Part shown: positions 25,182 through 39,250 of the stretch, in pieces
How the letters are laid out: the number at the start of each line of letters is the position of its first letter
How positions within the stretch are numbered: the first letter of the stretch is position 1
Assembly: GCA_023525715.1 (NCBI GenBank)
Contig: CM042014.1
Span: 20,500,063 to 20,564,062 of the forward strand
Direction: 5' to 3'
Source of the DNA: Cichorium intybus
Taxonomy: Eukaryota > Streptophyta > Magnoliopsida > Asterales > Asteraceae
Length of the DNA stretch: 64,000 bases
Notes under the pieces: generated by a model
What the model was told of the DNA's origin: nothing
Database searches by the model: none
What the model saw: the letters and a program-made list of their open reading frames with translations, nothing else
Made by a program: the position numbers and the translations under genes

Positions 25182-26076
25182 TCCAGATTTATACAAAAAC
25201 CGATTAGCTACCCCGTTTGAATATCAATGTGCAGATTTACATCGGATGTTCGCGTCCAAATAACAAATTTGACGATTTCGCAATGCAATTGAAGTTGTGC
25301 GTTTTTCGATCTTACGCAACAAGCCTAATACCCAAGATGTAGCTGGAAATTTCCTTAACCGGTTATCAATCTCAGCTCAGACACTTTCGCGCTCCCTGTA
25401 AATTCCTATTGATTATGGAACTCCCAAAATTAACGGAGGAACGAATGATAGAAACCATTGATTGATTATGTAGTAACTGAAACAGAACAAGTCAGAAAGC
25501 CAGAATTTTCTCGTCAATTGAGGAATTGACAGATAACATCTGAGGGGAGACAATAAAATAAAATGTCGGAGGAAAACATGGAGAAGAGGGTTCATTGTGA
25601 CCGAGTTAGAAGCGGAGTTGACTGGGAGAAGTCAATGGTCGAATTGGTTACTCGTTACGAACTCCATTTCCTTATGAAGAATGGAAATATGGTTTACGCC
25701 AACGGATAGAGTGATTTGCAGAAACCACTCTTCGACTATTGTTTAATTTGTAAATTTAACCTCTTTGTTGTTACAGTTACAGTTCCTTAAAATGAAATAT
25801 ACGTAACATTCAAGTATTTCATTGTTAGGATTGAGCAAAACTGAAAGCGGTGAATCAAACTAAAACAATATATTCACGATTCCACTCACGAGCTACGTCA
25901 AATCTGAAAATGGTCCTCATCCCTTTATTTATATTAAAAAATTTTAAATAGAAAAAATAAAAGGATGCATTTCAAAAATGGATGTAGACACAACAAAAAG
26001 TTAAAATTTTCAAAGATCTTCTAAATGTTCTCATTAAAGATTCGGCCATAGTTCTATATGCAATACGTCACTCCTA
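25182..26076. other. Kinase leader and upstream region
   Basis: The kinase 5' UTR and promoter should lie here on the minus strand. An in-frame upstream Met five codons before the chosen start exists (25196). Otherwise the sequence shows no ORF with protein character and no repeat boundary. Confidence 0.4.
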
Positions 26077-26079
26077 TAA

Positions 26080-26295
26080 AGGCTGTGTTTAGCGTGTTAG
26101 TTGAAAAGCTAGCTTTTAGCTTATAAGCTAGCTTTTCAAAATAAGTTACTGGAAAGTAGCTTATTGAAAACTAGTTTATAATCTATTTTTTAAGCTACTA
26201 TAAGCTATTTTGTTGGGTTTACCAAACATCAAAATACAATAAGCTCAAAAAATAAGTTAGCTTATAAAGCTAACTTATTTGTGCCAAACACAGCT
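26080..26295. mobile_element. Small MITE, Tourist-like
   Basis: It is 216 bp with inverted ends AGGCTGTGTTTAGC and AGCTGTGTTTGGC and a possible 3-bp target duplication TAA (26077-26079 and 26296-26298). Inner arms rich in AAGCTAGCTTTT and TAAGCTAACTTAT can fold on themselves. Non-coding. A three-base duplication is weak proof, so a hAT assignment stays possible. Confidence 0.6.
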
Positions 26296-26337
26296 TAATA
26301 TTGGTTTGGTACTTGAATCGATCAAAGTTAATATTTA

Positions 26338-27649
26338 GAGTAAATTACATAATTGGTCCCTATATTTGTCACGAAATTACATTTTGGGTCCAACTTTTGA
26401 GATTTCACTTCCAGGATCCCTGTGGTTACATTTTCACTACACTGAAGGTGCCCCATGGGGTTATTGTCTATTATCCTCCGTTAAATGCCAATAAAAAGAC
26501 GGAAATGCCCCTCCCTTTTTGTTTCTTTCTTTTATTTGTTATTTTCTAAAATTCAGGGACTAAAATTGCAATTTACACAAACCCCTAACCTGAATCAACG
26601 TTTGATCACCTCTAATCGCAGCCGGAACTTCTAATCCGGTCAGTTCTCTCCTACAAATCCCTAATTAAAGGGTTTAGTGTGTTTGTTCCATGTCGAATCA
26701 AAAGGAAGAAAGTCACCGGTTAAAGGTACGTTCCATAATCTGGTCAGTTCTCTCCTACAAATCCATAATTAATCACCTCCGATACTCAGATTGTTTTCGG
26801 TATTTGGTTTTCATCTTCCATTATGAAGCGTGAAGCAATCTACTTCTTTTGGTTTTTGTCCTCCATAGTTTTTGATATTTGGTACCGAGCCACTCATAAC
26901 TAATTCCTCCATAAGTTTTGGTACAATTTTCTCATTATAGATCTTCACAGCGAAATTCTTACGGCTATCGGCAAATTACAATTTGTTGAGATTCTTGATT
27001 TGTCTAATAATAACCTTTCGGGGAGAATACCGGAGGAAATTCCATTACCGACGAAGCTTACGGAATTGAGTCCAATGAACAATAGACTTACCGAAAGGAT
27101 TTGTGAAAGAGTAGCTAGCTTCCAAGACTCGAATATATGTTTCTCTGGAACAATTCTCTTGCCAGAATTCAACTACAAAAGCTAGGCTCAAATTCAAGGT
27201 TACAGAGAGACTTGACGTTTCTTCTAACTCTTTGTCCAGTCCAGTTCCATGAAATCTCTGTCTCGTCAACATTCTGTTGAAGCTCATTCTTTTTTCAAAC
27301 AACTTTTACGGTGCGCTTCCACCGTCTCTAGCGAACTGCACTTCGTTGTAGAGGTTCTGCATCGAAGAGGCCCAACTAAACTGGTCCAGAAAAATTCAAC
27401 ATAAGCGACTTCATTAAGCTTCGCCGTGCTCGGTTGCCGAAGGTGGTGGTGATAAGGTGTTTCTTTTGGTCTCTATGGGTATTTTAGACAATTCACATAC
27501 ACTTAACGCATTAAATTAGACTGTAACCCCATGTGGGACCTTCAGTGTAACGAAAATATAACCACAATAACCCTGAATGTGAAATCTCAAAAGTTGTATC
27601 CAGAATGCAATTTCGTGACAAACACAACGACCAATTGTGTAATTTACTC
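26338..27649. mobile_element. Pack-MULE-like element
   Basis: It is 1312 bp with TIRs of about 135 bp. Both ends start GAGTAAATTACA, continue AATTGGTC, TTTGTCACGAAATT and CAACTTTTGAGATTTCAC, and reach CACTGAAGGT. A perfect 9-bp target duplication TAATATTTA lies at 26329-26337 and 27650-27658, the length typical of Mutator. The interior carries pieces of an LRR receptor gene and a ~35-bp direct repeat (GGTCAGTTCTCTCCTACAAA at about 26639 and 26739). There is no transposase, so it is non-autonomous. Confidence 0.93.
26938..27360 (+). pseudogene. Captured LRR receptor fragments inside Pack-MULE
   Basis: The frame near 26960-27110 reads AIGKLQFVEILDLSNNNLSG, then RIPEEI..L, KLTEL and NNRLT, which are canonical plant LRR units. 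Near 27296-27345 another frame gives NNFYGALPPSLANCTSL, also an LRR phrase. The two pieces are separated by frame breaks, so this is not a working receptor. The host gene it came from is not in the window. Confidence 0.8.
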
Positions 27650-27658
27650 TAATATTTA

Positions 27659-28441
27659 TCTCTTTTGATTGAATTTAATAGAAAAAAAAATTGACCAGTT
27701 ATTTATATGCAATAGCATTAATGGCTAGTAGGTCCATTTGTAGGTATTGATACTTCCATTACCAAGACTTACCTTGAATATATAATCTATTGATTAACAT
27801 ACTAACTTTGTCAAGAAACTTGTCAACACGTTGGTCAATATCATATCTATCTTGATTTGTTTTGTTTTTTTTTTTCTTCATATTAGATAACTGGCCCGAG
27901 TGGTCTCCAGTGACTTGTAATTAAAAATGATGCATGTGTAGAATGCAAGCAGCAAGTTCAATAAATAAATAGTTCAAGCTGATAACTTGGTTTAAGAAAA
28001 CGATTTATATATTTGATGGAAAATTCTTTTTCTTCAACATTTTCTTTATAGTTAAAAAAGACAAATGATTAAAATTTAAAATTAGCAACGGTGTCCGGAA
28101 TAGTGCGAGGGAAGAACCTTCAATCTTCCCATTTTTGTATTTGTATTTTACAATGCAATTCAACATACACAACCCAACTTCCACATTATATTCAAGCATC
28201 AAACTACATTCATGAAATTCTTACAAGCCAACAATCTCCTACGACTACATATGTATCCACAACACTAATCGACCAGAAAACCAGTCCAAATTTTAACAAA
28301 TCAAAACCAAAGGCACTTCACCAAGAATTCCCACAAGAAGAAAATAATCGGACTTTTTAAGGAAATTCTAAAAATCAAAATATGATGTAGAAATCCAAAC
28401 CAGGTTAAAAGTCCAAATCAAGAAGCAGAGACACGCACAAA
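27659..28441. other. Spacer and 3' UTR of the DUF593 gene
   Basis: AT-rich. The right part (about 28090-28441) is less biased and probably includes 3' UTR of the minus-strand gene starting at 29866. No other coding signal was seen. Confidence 0.45.
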
Positions 28442-29866
28442 TCAATATTTCAGGAATCGTGTTCTTGAAAGACACCTCCATTGTCCCACCTGAGGTCCCT
28501 TGTCTATCACCATACGCAAGCCTGCATTACTTGCTGACATACCAAACACGTATCTGGAAAAAGAAAAAAAAATTCCATTTTGAGCAAAAGAAACACTTGC
28601 AGCCATTAAAAAGATAATAAAGAGGATTCAACTTACTTGCTTCGACGTGCTCTCCTTCTCCAAAAAAGAAACGAAGTAATCCACTAATCAAAGAGATCAA
28701 AATAAATAAATGTAAGTAAAACTTTCACAAAACCTCAACAGCAAAAAAGACACTCAAACAATTGTAGAAAGATCCGATATTACCTTGAATAGCACGAGAA
28801 AAGAAAATTTCTGAAATATGGATGGCTTCTTGACACTAACAGGCATCCTGCGTGTTGGTGGTGGTGACATGTCCTTATACAAATGTTGAGCTATTTCTTT
28901 CAACAATACCAATTGTGCTTTATCAGTCCTCATGGAAATGAGTGCCTGTTTCATGGACTCCCTATCGGCCTCAAGTGAATGAAGCCTTGCATACAACTTC
29001 TTAACTTCTGTGTCCTTAATATCATATGATGACTCACTTCGAGCACTATTAAGATCATCATATGTGCCAAGTTTAGCCTTAGGATCATTTTCAAAGGGTC
29101 CTGCATTATGAACAGAGTCAACAGTGTATATCTCGCGTACTGGACTATGCTTAGGACTTCTCTCCAACTGATCAATCCTTTCTTCTATATCAATTGTTTC
29201 ATTGTCAAGTTCTGTATCATGATGTTCATTTGAACTGCATTTCAAAGGAGGATAATTATACGCAGGGAGCTCAAATTGGGTGTCTAAGTTTCTTTCACTG
29301 CTATTGATGCGTATTAAACCATTGTTGTCCCCTTCTGCTTCAGATTCTGTGAGACCAAAACTCAACATCCTGTGTTTATATGCATGTACCTCACAAGTCA
29401 AAGCTTGTATGGTCTGTTCTCTTTGGTACAAGCAATCTTCCAATTCCATAATCTCTTGCTGATCATGAGCCATCCTCTCCTCTGAAAACCGTTTGAATTG
29501 GCGAGCTTCCATCTGGACTTCAGCTTTCTCACTCTGTAACCTCAAGATCATTGACATGGCCTCGTTAGCAGCAGAGGAAGCAGCGTTTCTCTCTTCTTCC
29601 AGTTCATCTGAGAGATCTTGAATGGTTTGTTGTTGGCTAGTAACCATCTCCCGAAGAGCAGCACATTCATTTCCAATGTCGACACGAGCCACTTCTGGAA
29701 TTGAAAGGCCAGGTATGATGAATTTGTTGTCATCTCTCTCATCAAGCTTTCTCTTCGTGGTGCGAATCCATGGCCCGATATTGTCAAGTTTTGCAGAACA
29801 ACAATCAGATCCGCAATCACACCATTTGACTACTGTAGCCGCAGGCTGCTCAATCTCAGATTCCAT
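28442..29866 (-). CDS. GTD-binding (DUF593) myosin-binding-like protein, 413 aa
   Basis: Exons on the minus strand are 29866-28784, 28683-28637 and 28553-28442, with phases giving 413 codons plus stop. The N-terminus has a Cys cluster (KWCDCGSDCC, residues 14-23). A long coiled coil at about 66-165 contains EEERNAASSAANEAMSMILR, AEVQMEARQFKR and LEDCLYQREQTIQAL, the signature of the zein-binding/GTD-binding family that tethers myosin XI to vesicles. A second shorter coil lies at about 290-325. The C-terminus carries FLFWRRRARRSK and ends LSRTRFLKY. Family members usually have an N-terminal membrane segment; here I see only the Cys patch. That makes it closer to the shorter members, and the vesicle role is an inference from the domain. 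Exon 2 (47 nt) is supported by frame continuity only. Confidence 0.87.
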
Positions 29867-30440
29867 ATTGAAAGCAGGTGTTCATCAAATCAGTCGAGAA
29901 AAACAAAAAACCACCAACCGATTGAAGATTTCAACGCACCTACAGTTTCTGAACCCCACCGGCCTTTCAGATGAAATCGTTTGCAGTACAGAAGGTTTCC
30001 CTTCCCCGGTGAATTATCAGTCCACTGAGATACAAGTAAACGACGACTGGACCCTGTAATAATTACATCTTCGATCAGAACATGAAGAAATCACGATCAT
30101 GATAAACAATTAAACAGCACGTTTGTTTCTAACTACAAATTAAGGTCAACAATCACAGCTTCTTTAGGAAACGGAAATACTATTACAGTTACATATATTC
30201 CGATAAGTTCTTGATCTAATTGACTAAAATTACGTTACCTTGAAGGATTTTCTGCAGAAATCAAGGGCCCTACGGGGCTCAGCCTGTGCCGTTAACCAGA
30301 GACGAACTTTCCTGAAAGATGTATCAAAGATTTACGAGGAAAACGGGGGAGCGAATTCAATCGAGAAAATCGTGGGAATGATGGGGGAAAAACGGGAGTT
30401 AGAGGGTTGGGAGAAAGTGAAACCCTAGGCTATTATTTTT
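29867..30440 (-). other. Likely 5' leader with intron for the DUF593 gene
   Basis: On the gene strand a donor CAAG|GTAACG sits at about 30238 and an acceptor TTATTACAG at about 30054, both upstream of the ATG at 29866. They would remove an intron of about 185 nt from the leader. Confidence 0.5.
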
Positions 30441-31186
30441 TGTATTTATCATCATATATCTTTTTGTTATAGTCGTAGTCTACAACTAACTTTTCTTCGG
30501 ATGTTTTATACAAAAATTATGGTCACATGGTTGATATATGTGCAAACTTGTATATAAATATCTAGTTTTGATTACAAAAGATTTGAGACTTTTATTTTCT
30601 CTTTCCTATATGTTTCATCTCTCTAGGTCATCTTCATAAATCATAATCATACCTACTTTAATATAATAAGTTATAAGTATCGGATTAACAGAACATATAT
30701 AGTGAAATTGGCAAATTGCACCCATGAAAATAATAAAACTCAAGATTTTTATAAAGGATTAACGATCGTATAGACGTATATGAATGGAACGCTCTCAAGA
30801 AATCATACATAAAACCTTACTTAACTTGTTTTAAATTTATATATAAGACTGTACAATTGCAATCAAGTATGTTAAAGTTGTTAATTTGCTCGGGAGTTAC
30901 AATTGTATATTGCTCAAGCCACTCCATTCCATTTCACATGGAATTGTCTCAAAAGCAAGAGTAAATGAAAATATAAAAACAAAAGAGGAGCACAAAGAAA
31001 GCAAAGTACAGCACTGCAGCTTTTTGGATCTCAAGGGTTGGATGGTTGTGCAGTAGTGTAGAGTACGGATCTCAACCGTTATGTTTTATCAATTACCATG
31101 TGCTATATACAATCTTTGTATATAGAACAACCACATACTCATTTTGTATTGTACCGTAACACATTAAGTTTTTCCGATAATATGAC
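30441..31186. other. Spacer, no gene seen
   Basis: Between the DUF593 gene promoter and the GAGCC-rich element. AT-rich, no recognisable frame or repeat. Confidence 0.4.
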
Positions 31187-31194
31187 ACCCTAGT

Positions 31195-31829
<635 letters not shown>

Positions 31830-31837
31830 ACCCTACA

Positions 31838-32485
31838 TACAAAATGGTTTGCAACTCATACCACAAAATGCACATATTTTATATCAAATTCATAAACAAT
31901 TTGTTGATAATTTTAGTAAAGGTAACAATTCCGGCATCAATTTAAAGAGAAGACATGCTGATTTTCTACATAATTTTTTTAATTTAATAGTTATATGTTA
32001 AATGTATTTCAAGTTAAAAAAAGGATAAATTGCATAGGACGGTAACTGATGGTTACGAGAGAAAATTTTCAGTCAATTAAAGAACATTTCATTGTGAATT
32101 GACATTCCTGCAAGTAACAATTATAATAACTAAAATTCGATTGGCAACAAATACCAAGTAATAACTTATAATAACAAATAACGAGTAACGAATAAATGAA
32201 ACTACTCTGTGAAATAGGAAATAATAACTAAAACACGTCAAGAATACGGAACGACACTGTTGATCATCGATGAAATAGAATACAATGAATTCCATGTTAT
32301 TTCAAGTTTATAATATGAATTTACATTGAGTACCATAAAAACCATATTATTTGTTAGAATATTTCATTTTTTACGTATATTTTGCATTGTTATAGAATTT
32401 TGTTTAATGTATTTTATAAACTTATAATAATTAATACATGATTTTCCGTATATAAATAATTTAGTAAAACTAATACCAAACAAGG
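31838..32485. other. Spacer, no gene seen
   Basis: AT-rich sequence between two TIR elements. One 68-codon minus-strand frame (32089-32295) lacks protein character. Confidence 0.4.
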
Positions 32486-32493
32486 TAGGACCA

Positions 32494-33229
<736 letters not shown>

Positions 33230-33237
33230 TAGGACCA

Positions 33238-33593
33238 TAGCAGCTGGTTTAATTGGACGCACATCAGTTTAATGGCTTAATTTTAACACGTGGAGATTAC
33301 CGAAACAGTTTATAGTTGTACCAGGTCAACTTTGACGGCTTCAACATTGAGCTTTTGGCCCTTTCTGGTTTTATATTCGGACAAATGCGATGTAGTAATT
33401 GTAATAATGTAAGCCCATACAAGTGAAATAGTTAATTACGATTTACGAGTCTTCTCATCCCAAAATAAATATAACAAAATAAAAGTAACAGTTAATTGTA
33501 TTCAGTTCCTTTGTTACAAACATGACATGCGAAATGATGTGTAAAGTATATACCTTAATACCTGTAATAACCTATAAATTACAGGGGTCCATA
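33238..33593. other. 3' flank of D-lactate dehydrogenase
   Basis: No frame of note. The last part should be 3' UTR of the minus-strand gene ending at 33594. Confidence 0.45.
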
Positions 33594-34283
33594 TTACAAG
33601 CAAATATGAGGTGGAATAAGCTTTCCAGGATTCATGATTCCATTGGGATCCAAAGCAGCCTTTATCTTTTTCATTGTCCTTAAATTCTCTGTTCCAAGTT
33701 CTTTTTCAAGATACTGCAAATACAATCACAGAGCAATCAAGGCATGAAGGGCATTTTAGACATTTAACTAACAATCTTATCACGAGTATACCTTCATTTT
33801 CCCTGTACCCACGCCATGTTCTCCGGTACAAGTACCTGACACCAGTAGTTAATAATGTTACATGTAAGCAAGCAATTGAACAAACTAATAAAAAATTAAA
33901 AATCAGTACCTTCCATTGATAAAGCAGCATGAACCATAAAAGTATTCAATCTTTCGGCTTCTTCACGGTGTTCCTCGTTTGCTGGATCGAACAAAATCAC
34001 TGTGTGGAAGTTACCATCACCAGCATGGGCAATCACCGTACTGTTAACATGAAATATGTCAAAATTTTGTACAATAAAAAGATATTTTAAAAAAAAAAAA
34101 AAAGTACGGCCCAAAAGCCAATCATATATGAACGGAACATACCAAAGCAGTGATGAAGCATCTAGCTTTTCTTTAGATTTAGAAATTAGTTCGCCAAGAT
34201 GCGATAAGGGAACACATACATCCTGAAAATAGATTCAAAATAAATATTTGAAAAAAAGAGATTAGAAGAAAGGAAGAAAATGA

Positions 34284-34317
<34 letters not shown>

Positions 34318-37300
34318 TTGAGGTGTACACTAACCGTTGTCATTGCTTCAAAACCAGGTGCCATAGCGAAGCAGGCTAAAAGAGCCTCTTTCCTTATCTA
34401 GAAAGACAAATAAACAAGATAAGAAAATTTTAATTATTTGAAATAAACAAAAATTAAAGAAAACTAAAGAGGTAAACTAACCTTCCAAAGTTCCTTTTTA
34501 GCTTGTGGGTCTTCTGCAAAAACAAAGTCTGACCCACGATGCTCAGATACGATCTTTTGAACTATGAGTGTCTGCTCACGTGTATATGCTTCTGTAAAAT
34601 GGTAATTTCTTCATGATAAAATAGCAGTTTTTGTAAAAAGAAATTTATAAGCATCAGATTCCATTCAAGATTTTTGTAAATACCAGTGCCAATAAATTCA
34701 AACATCAAAGTTGGAAATTCGGGCAACTCTTTCCCATTGGCAAGATTAACAGCCTTCACTTGAACTTCATCTAAAAGTTCCACTCTTGACACCTGGCAAA
34801 ATTAGGACCCCAGTAAAAGAAATTATGTATATTATTAACATAATTAGAGCTGAAAAACAGTAAATAAGAAGATTACTTGTATGCCAGACAACATAGCCGC
34901 TATTGCCACATCAGCTGCATCTTTGACTGTAGGAAAATTGCACATTGCTACCTGCAAAGAAATCAATTTAATGGCAAGCAATATAAAAACCATAACACCA
35001 CTTTTTGCACCAAATTTGGTGTAAAAATGGTGCAAATAGTAATAATTCATCTCCAATTTTTTGCACGGCTTTTCTACAACAAAAACAATATTTCAATTAT
35101 ATTCCCTTTTTCTAAACTTTTTAAGATATTCTTAAATACCCACCCACTTCTGTAGTTCTATTTATTAGTTTTTACAAAATGTCAAATCTTTTTCTTACAA
35201 AAACTTTAGAAATTATTTTATTAAATAACTATAACCAAAAAAATAATTTGTATATAAACATTTCAAATTAATTGTGATATTATTAAAACAAACATTTTAT
35301 TAAATAAATTGAACTTTATACACATTAAATGAAATAATACACATTCATTTATGGAAATTTTAGAGAAATATAACACATACATTTAAAGAAATATCACACA
35401 TTTATGTGTTGGATTATCTTTCCCACAAATGATCAATTTAATATTCATAACACCTAGAGGGAGTTTTAAGTAATTTCATCCAAAATGAACTTACAATTGA
35501 ATGTTCTGGAATTTTTTGTAGGCGCAATGTAACTTCTGTAATCACACCCAATGTGCCTTCACTACCAATCATCAGCCGTGTAAGATCATACCTGCATAAT
35601 TCTCATGATATGAAACCAGCACTAATTCTATTTTACCTAAAATAATTTCTTTTCTTTAAAAAAAAAAAGAGCCCCATTAATGAAAGTTAGAACTCACCCA
35701 GCAGCACTTTTTCTAGCACGGGATCCTGTTTTGACAACTTCACCATCTGCTAAGACAGCCTTGAGATTGATGACATTGTCACGCATGGTTCCATACCTAC
35801 ATAAAAACAAAAACCATAAATCATTACCACTAATCATCAATTACAATACTTACCGTACTGATATTAACTATGATTTCTAAATGCTATAACTCTATTAAGT
35901 CATAAGCAAATGCAACAGTTTCCTTCTTAATGTTTTAGAACAAATTCACAAGACAAGGTGTCTACCTAACAGCTAAAGAACCAGAACAACGCGTCCCACA
36001 CATCCCTCCAATTGTTGCTCCGGGCCCTACCCAATACAAATGTATACACCTTTATCACCAATTACAGATAAAGGTGAAGAAAAAATGGGGAAACGTGAAA
36101 CATGAAACTAACCGGGGTCAAGGGGGAAGAATAGACCATAAGGTGCTAAGTAGTCATTAAGTTCCATCCATCCGATCCCAGGCTCAACAACAACATCCAT
36201 GTCTTTAACATGTAATGCTTTAACGTTCTAGAATATGAACATGTTGAAAATCAACCAACATTGTCAAAAGGTCATAAGTTTCAAGAAGAAAGAGTGTTTC
36301 ATACGTTCATCAGGGTCATGTCAATGCAAACACCTCCATTAGGAGATAAAGTGTGACCCTCAATTGATGTAGCTCCACCATAAGGTACAATAGGGACCTG
36401 AATATGGAAGATGAAGTTAGTAGGTGCGAATTTAAAAGAATTTATTAGAACATTTTTATACACGGGATCAGACCTTATGGTTGTTACAAGATCGGACGAT
36501 CTTAGACACTTCATCTTCAGACCTGCACTCATACAGTTTCACATGTTATGAAACTTTAGAGTGCTAAAACAAAAGCATAAATTGTGTGTTACCTTGGAAA
36601 CACAACAACATCGGGGATGTTGACTGCTTTGTGAAAGCTGTATTGTGGTTTCCCATGGAAATATCTCTCGTCATAATCTAATGTCATGTTGTCCTGTAAA
36701 ATGAGCACAAACACCCCTTGTTGGTGTTAATTTTGTAACAAGATAATTCGCGAACTCTAATGAATATCACCGCTTGAATAAATAGTTGGTGTGAGTTTGT
36801 AACAAAATCCATAAAAAGGAACTAGAGTTTCCAAAATGGAGGGAGAGATTGGAAAACACTATTAATGGATGATACGATAGAGTACTTGGCATATGGCCTT
36901 GAGTTCGCTGATGAGCTCGGGTGGTACTGGCTTATAAGTTCCCTTTACAATACGCTCCGTGCTATCTTTGCCCCCAATTCGCCCACCTCTGAAGTTGAAA
37001 GGTTGAAAAAACTCACCCAAGTCAGAAAATCAACGAAATGAAGATGATCAAAACGGAAATACCTTTCTTGGAGATTTGGGGCATCACATAGTGATGGGTT
37101 TTTCTGTAACTGGAGTGCAAGTGAGCCACCGGAGACGGCGAGAACAATAGGAAGCAAAGAAGTCCTCCATGTTTGACTATTGCTGTTGTTTGAGTTGACT
37201 ACGATGGTGTTCTCTAGAACGCGTGAGTGAGATTGAGATCGAGATCGAGCAGTGTGATTGGAATGAAAGAAGGAGTTTTGAAAGAAGTTGATGGGTTTAC

Positions 37301-37340
37301 AGAACGATCGCGAACGAGAAAGCCAAGTGAAGAAGACCAT
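33594..37340 (-). CDS. DLD: D-lactate dehydrogenase (cytochrome), mitochondrial, 17 exons, 575 aa
   Basis: An FAD enzyme that oxidises D-lactate to pyruvate and passes electrons to cytochrome c, downstream of the glyoxalase route. Exons on the minus strand are 37340-37063, 36988-36886, 36693-36593, 36522-36474, 36397-36305, 36227-36113, 36026-35966, 35796-35698, 35591-35495, 34951-34877, 34792-34684, 34591-34482, 34397-34335, 34222-34143, 34040-33910, 33835-33792 and 33713-33594. Every junction is GT..AG and the phases sum to 575 codons plus stop. The N-terminus is rich in Arg, Ser and Phe without acid residues, fitting a mitochondrial presequence. The FAD-binding PCMH domain shows VPYGGATSIEGH (about 181-192) and PLDPGPGATIGGM. 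The C-terminal oxidase domain shows HAGDGNFH (483-490) and GEHGVGTGKMK (526-536). It ends MNPGKLIPPHICL. Intron 9 (543 nt) is the longest and holds an inverted TTTTGCACCA/TGGTGCAAA patch that may be MITE debris. No lesions were seen. Confidence 0.97.
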
Positions 37341-37712
37341 TGCCTTTTCGAGATGGATGTATCTTTGGGATAGAAGGAGCTCAATTTACCCATGAGGTTT
37401 AAACTTCAAAGACATGGAAAATCGTAATCGCCTAACTTGGATGATTCAATAAAAAAATTGAATCGAATATACTATTACTTTTTTTTATATGTAAGGTTTG
37501 AATTTTCAACTTTTTTTAAATATTTATGGATTACATCTCTATTATATCTTTTTATTGGGCCATCAGAGTATGAATCAATTACTCTTAGTAGGATGGTTTT
37601 TTAAAATATTTATGGATTACATCTCTATTATATCTTTTTATTGGGCCATCAGAGTTGAAACAATTACTATTAGTAGGATGGGTTGCGTGTTCTATTTCTA
37701 TAATTTTTATAA

Positions 37713-38126
37713 GGGAAAATGAATTATAAGAGTAATTATGTTTCAAAACTGTTCAAAAAACACCATTCAAGTTTGGTCTGTTCAAAAAACACCATCCAAG
37801 TACCACATTTGTACAAAAAACATCGTCTAAGTAAGGCATTTGTACAAAAAACACCATCAAACTACATGTTTTGTTCAAATTTTACCCGATGGTAACCGGC
37901 TCTTGCAGGTTAAAGGATGACTTGGCCTAATACTTGGTGACCGGCCAAGTCATCCTTTAACCTGCAAGAGCCGGTTACCATCGGGTAAAATTTGAACAAA
38001 ACATGTAGTTCGATGGTGTTTTTTGTACAAAGGCCTTACTTGGATGGTGTTTTTTGAACAGACCAAACTTGGATGGTGTTTTTTGAACAGTTTTAAAACA
38101 TAATTACCCTTAAAAGTCATTTTCCC
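37713..38126. mobile_element. Foldback MITE, Mutator-like (414 bp)
   Basis: Almost the whole element is one hairpin. It starts GGGAAAATGA, ends with its inverse, and pivots around GGATGACTTGGCC / GGCCAAGTCATCC at about 37914-37953. A perfect 9-bp target duplication TTTTTATAA lies at 37704-37712 and 38127-38135. Both arms carry direct copies of a CAAAAAACACCATCCAAGT unit; the left arm has one extra. It lies about 370 bp upstream of the D-lactate dehydrogenase start codon. Confidence 0.92.
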
Positions 38127-38269
38127 TTTTTATAAAATACAATGGCTATTTTATTTAATTCGTTATTAGATAGTGAAAACTATTTCAATTTTATTAACAT
38201 GAGGATCATTATTGTTATCTCAAATATTAGAACGAGATTATATCTATAATTTTGTAAAAAAAAATATAA

Positions 38270-38690
38270 ACTACTTTTGGAATATTACAATTAGACGGTG
38301 ACTATTTTGTAGTTTTCTTAAATGCAATGATAATTTTGGTAATTTTCTAAAACAGAAACATAATTTCTATAAATTTACACATAGACCATTTCGTAATTTT
38401 CTCATACATGTGACCACTAGATAGTTTGCAATAACCATTTTGATAATTTTGTTAAGTATTAGGACCATTAAATAATTTTGTAAAGACAAATTTTATAACT
38501 TTCTCAAACATATGAATCATTAGATAATTTTACAGTGACAATTTTTATAACTTTTTCAAACAATAAAGACTATTAAATAATTTTGTAGAAACTGATTCTG
38601 TAATTTTCTCAATGTAAGGAACATTTATGTATTGTTCTTAAACATAGATACCATTAAATAATTTTATAAAGATCATTTATGTAAAATATT
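38270..38690. repeat. Degenerate AT-rich tandem repeat (~65 bp unit)
   Basis: About six weakly conserved units share ATTAAATAATTTTGTA followed by TTTTATAACTTTCTCAAACA-like sequence. Spacing is roughly 60-70 bp. Non-coding. Confidence 0.55.
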
Positions 38691-39176
38691 CAAAGAAATT
38701 CCAACTCTTAACGACTAAATCGAAATTAACCTTTGAACATATAATGATACTTACTCTAGAATCTTGATTTACCTAGTCCTGAGGCAGATCATTCTATAGA
38801 AACTCGTCTATGGTGGAAGGAAACTCAACTCGGTCAACATTTCCATTTCGGCCAACCATGTCGTCGAGATCAGGCATCTTCGGTCCTTTTTATCAAAATT
38901 AGATAAAATAAGAAGCCAAATCAGCATATCAATGTCGTCAACGGTGCTGGTTTGGGAGAATTTATTCTCTGAATTCTTCAATGGATGAGGTGTTTTGTTG
39001 ATGTTTGGTGGGAACTCGTCTGTATCGTTATGAAAAATGAATTCTTGAGAGGGTTGCTTGATGAAGTTGTTGTGAAGGGTTGGGTGTTTGTATCTTCGTT
39101 GTAGAAGTAAATTGAGGAGTTGCTGAAAATTAAAAGTATGGTTAAAAATTATGGTAGTTTAATACGACAAACGTAC

Positions 39177-39177
<1 letters not shown>
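38691..39177. other. Spacer, no gene seen
   Basis: Less AT-biased in 38750-39120, with short broken frames only. No domain recognised. Confidence 0.35.

Positions 39178-39247
<70 letters not shown>
39178..39247. repeat. (TA)n microsatellite left of a solo LTR
   Basis: About 35 TA units running directly into the first TG of the solo LTR at 39248. Confidence 0.95.

Positions 39248-39250
<3 letters not shown>

Noticed and set aside
34288..34315. Poly-A run in DLD intron 13 as a retroposon tail
   Set aside because: No target duplication or retroposon body was seen next to it.
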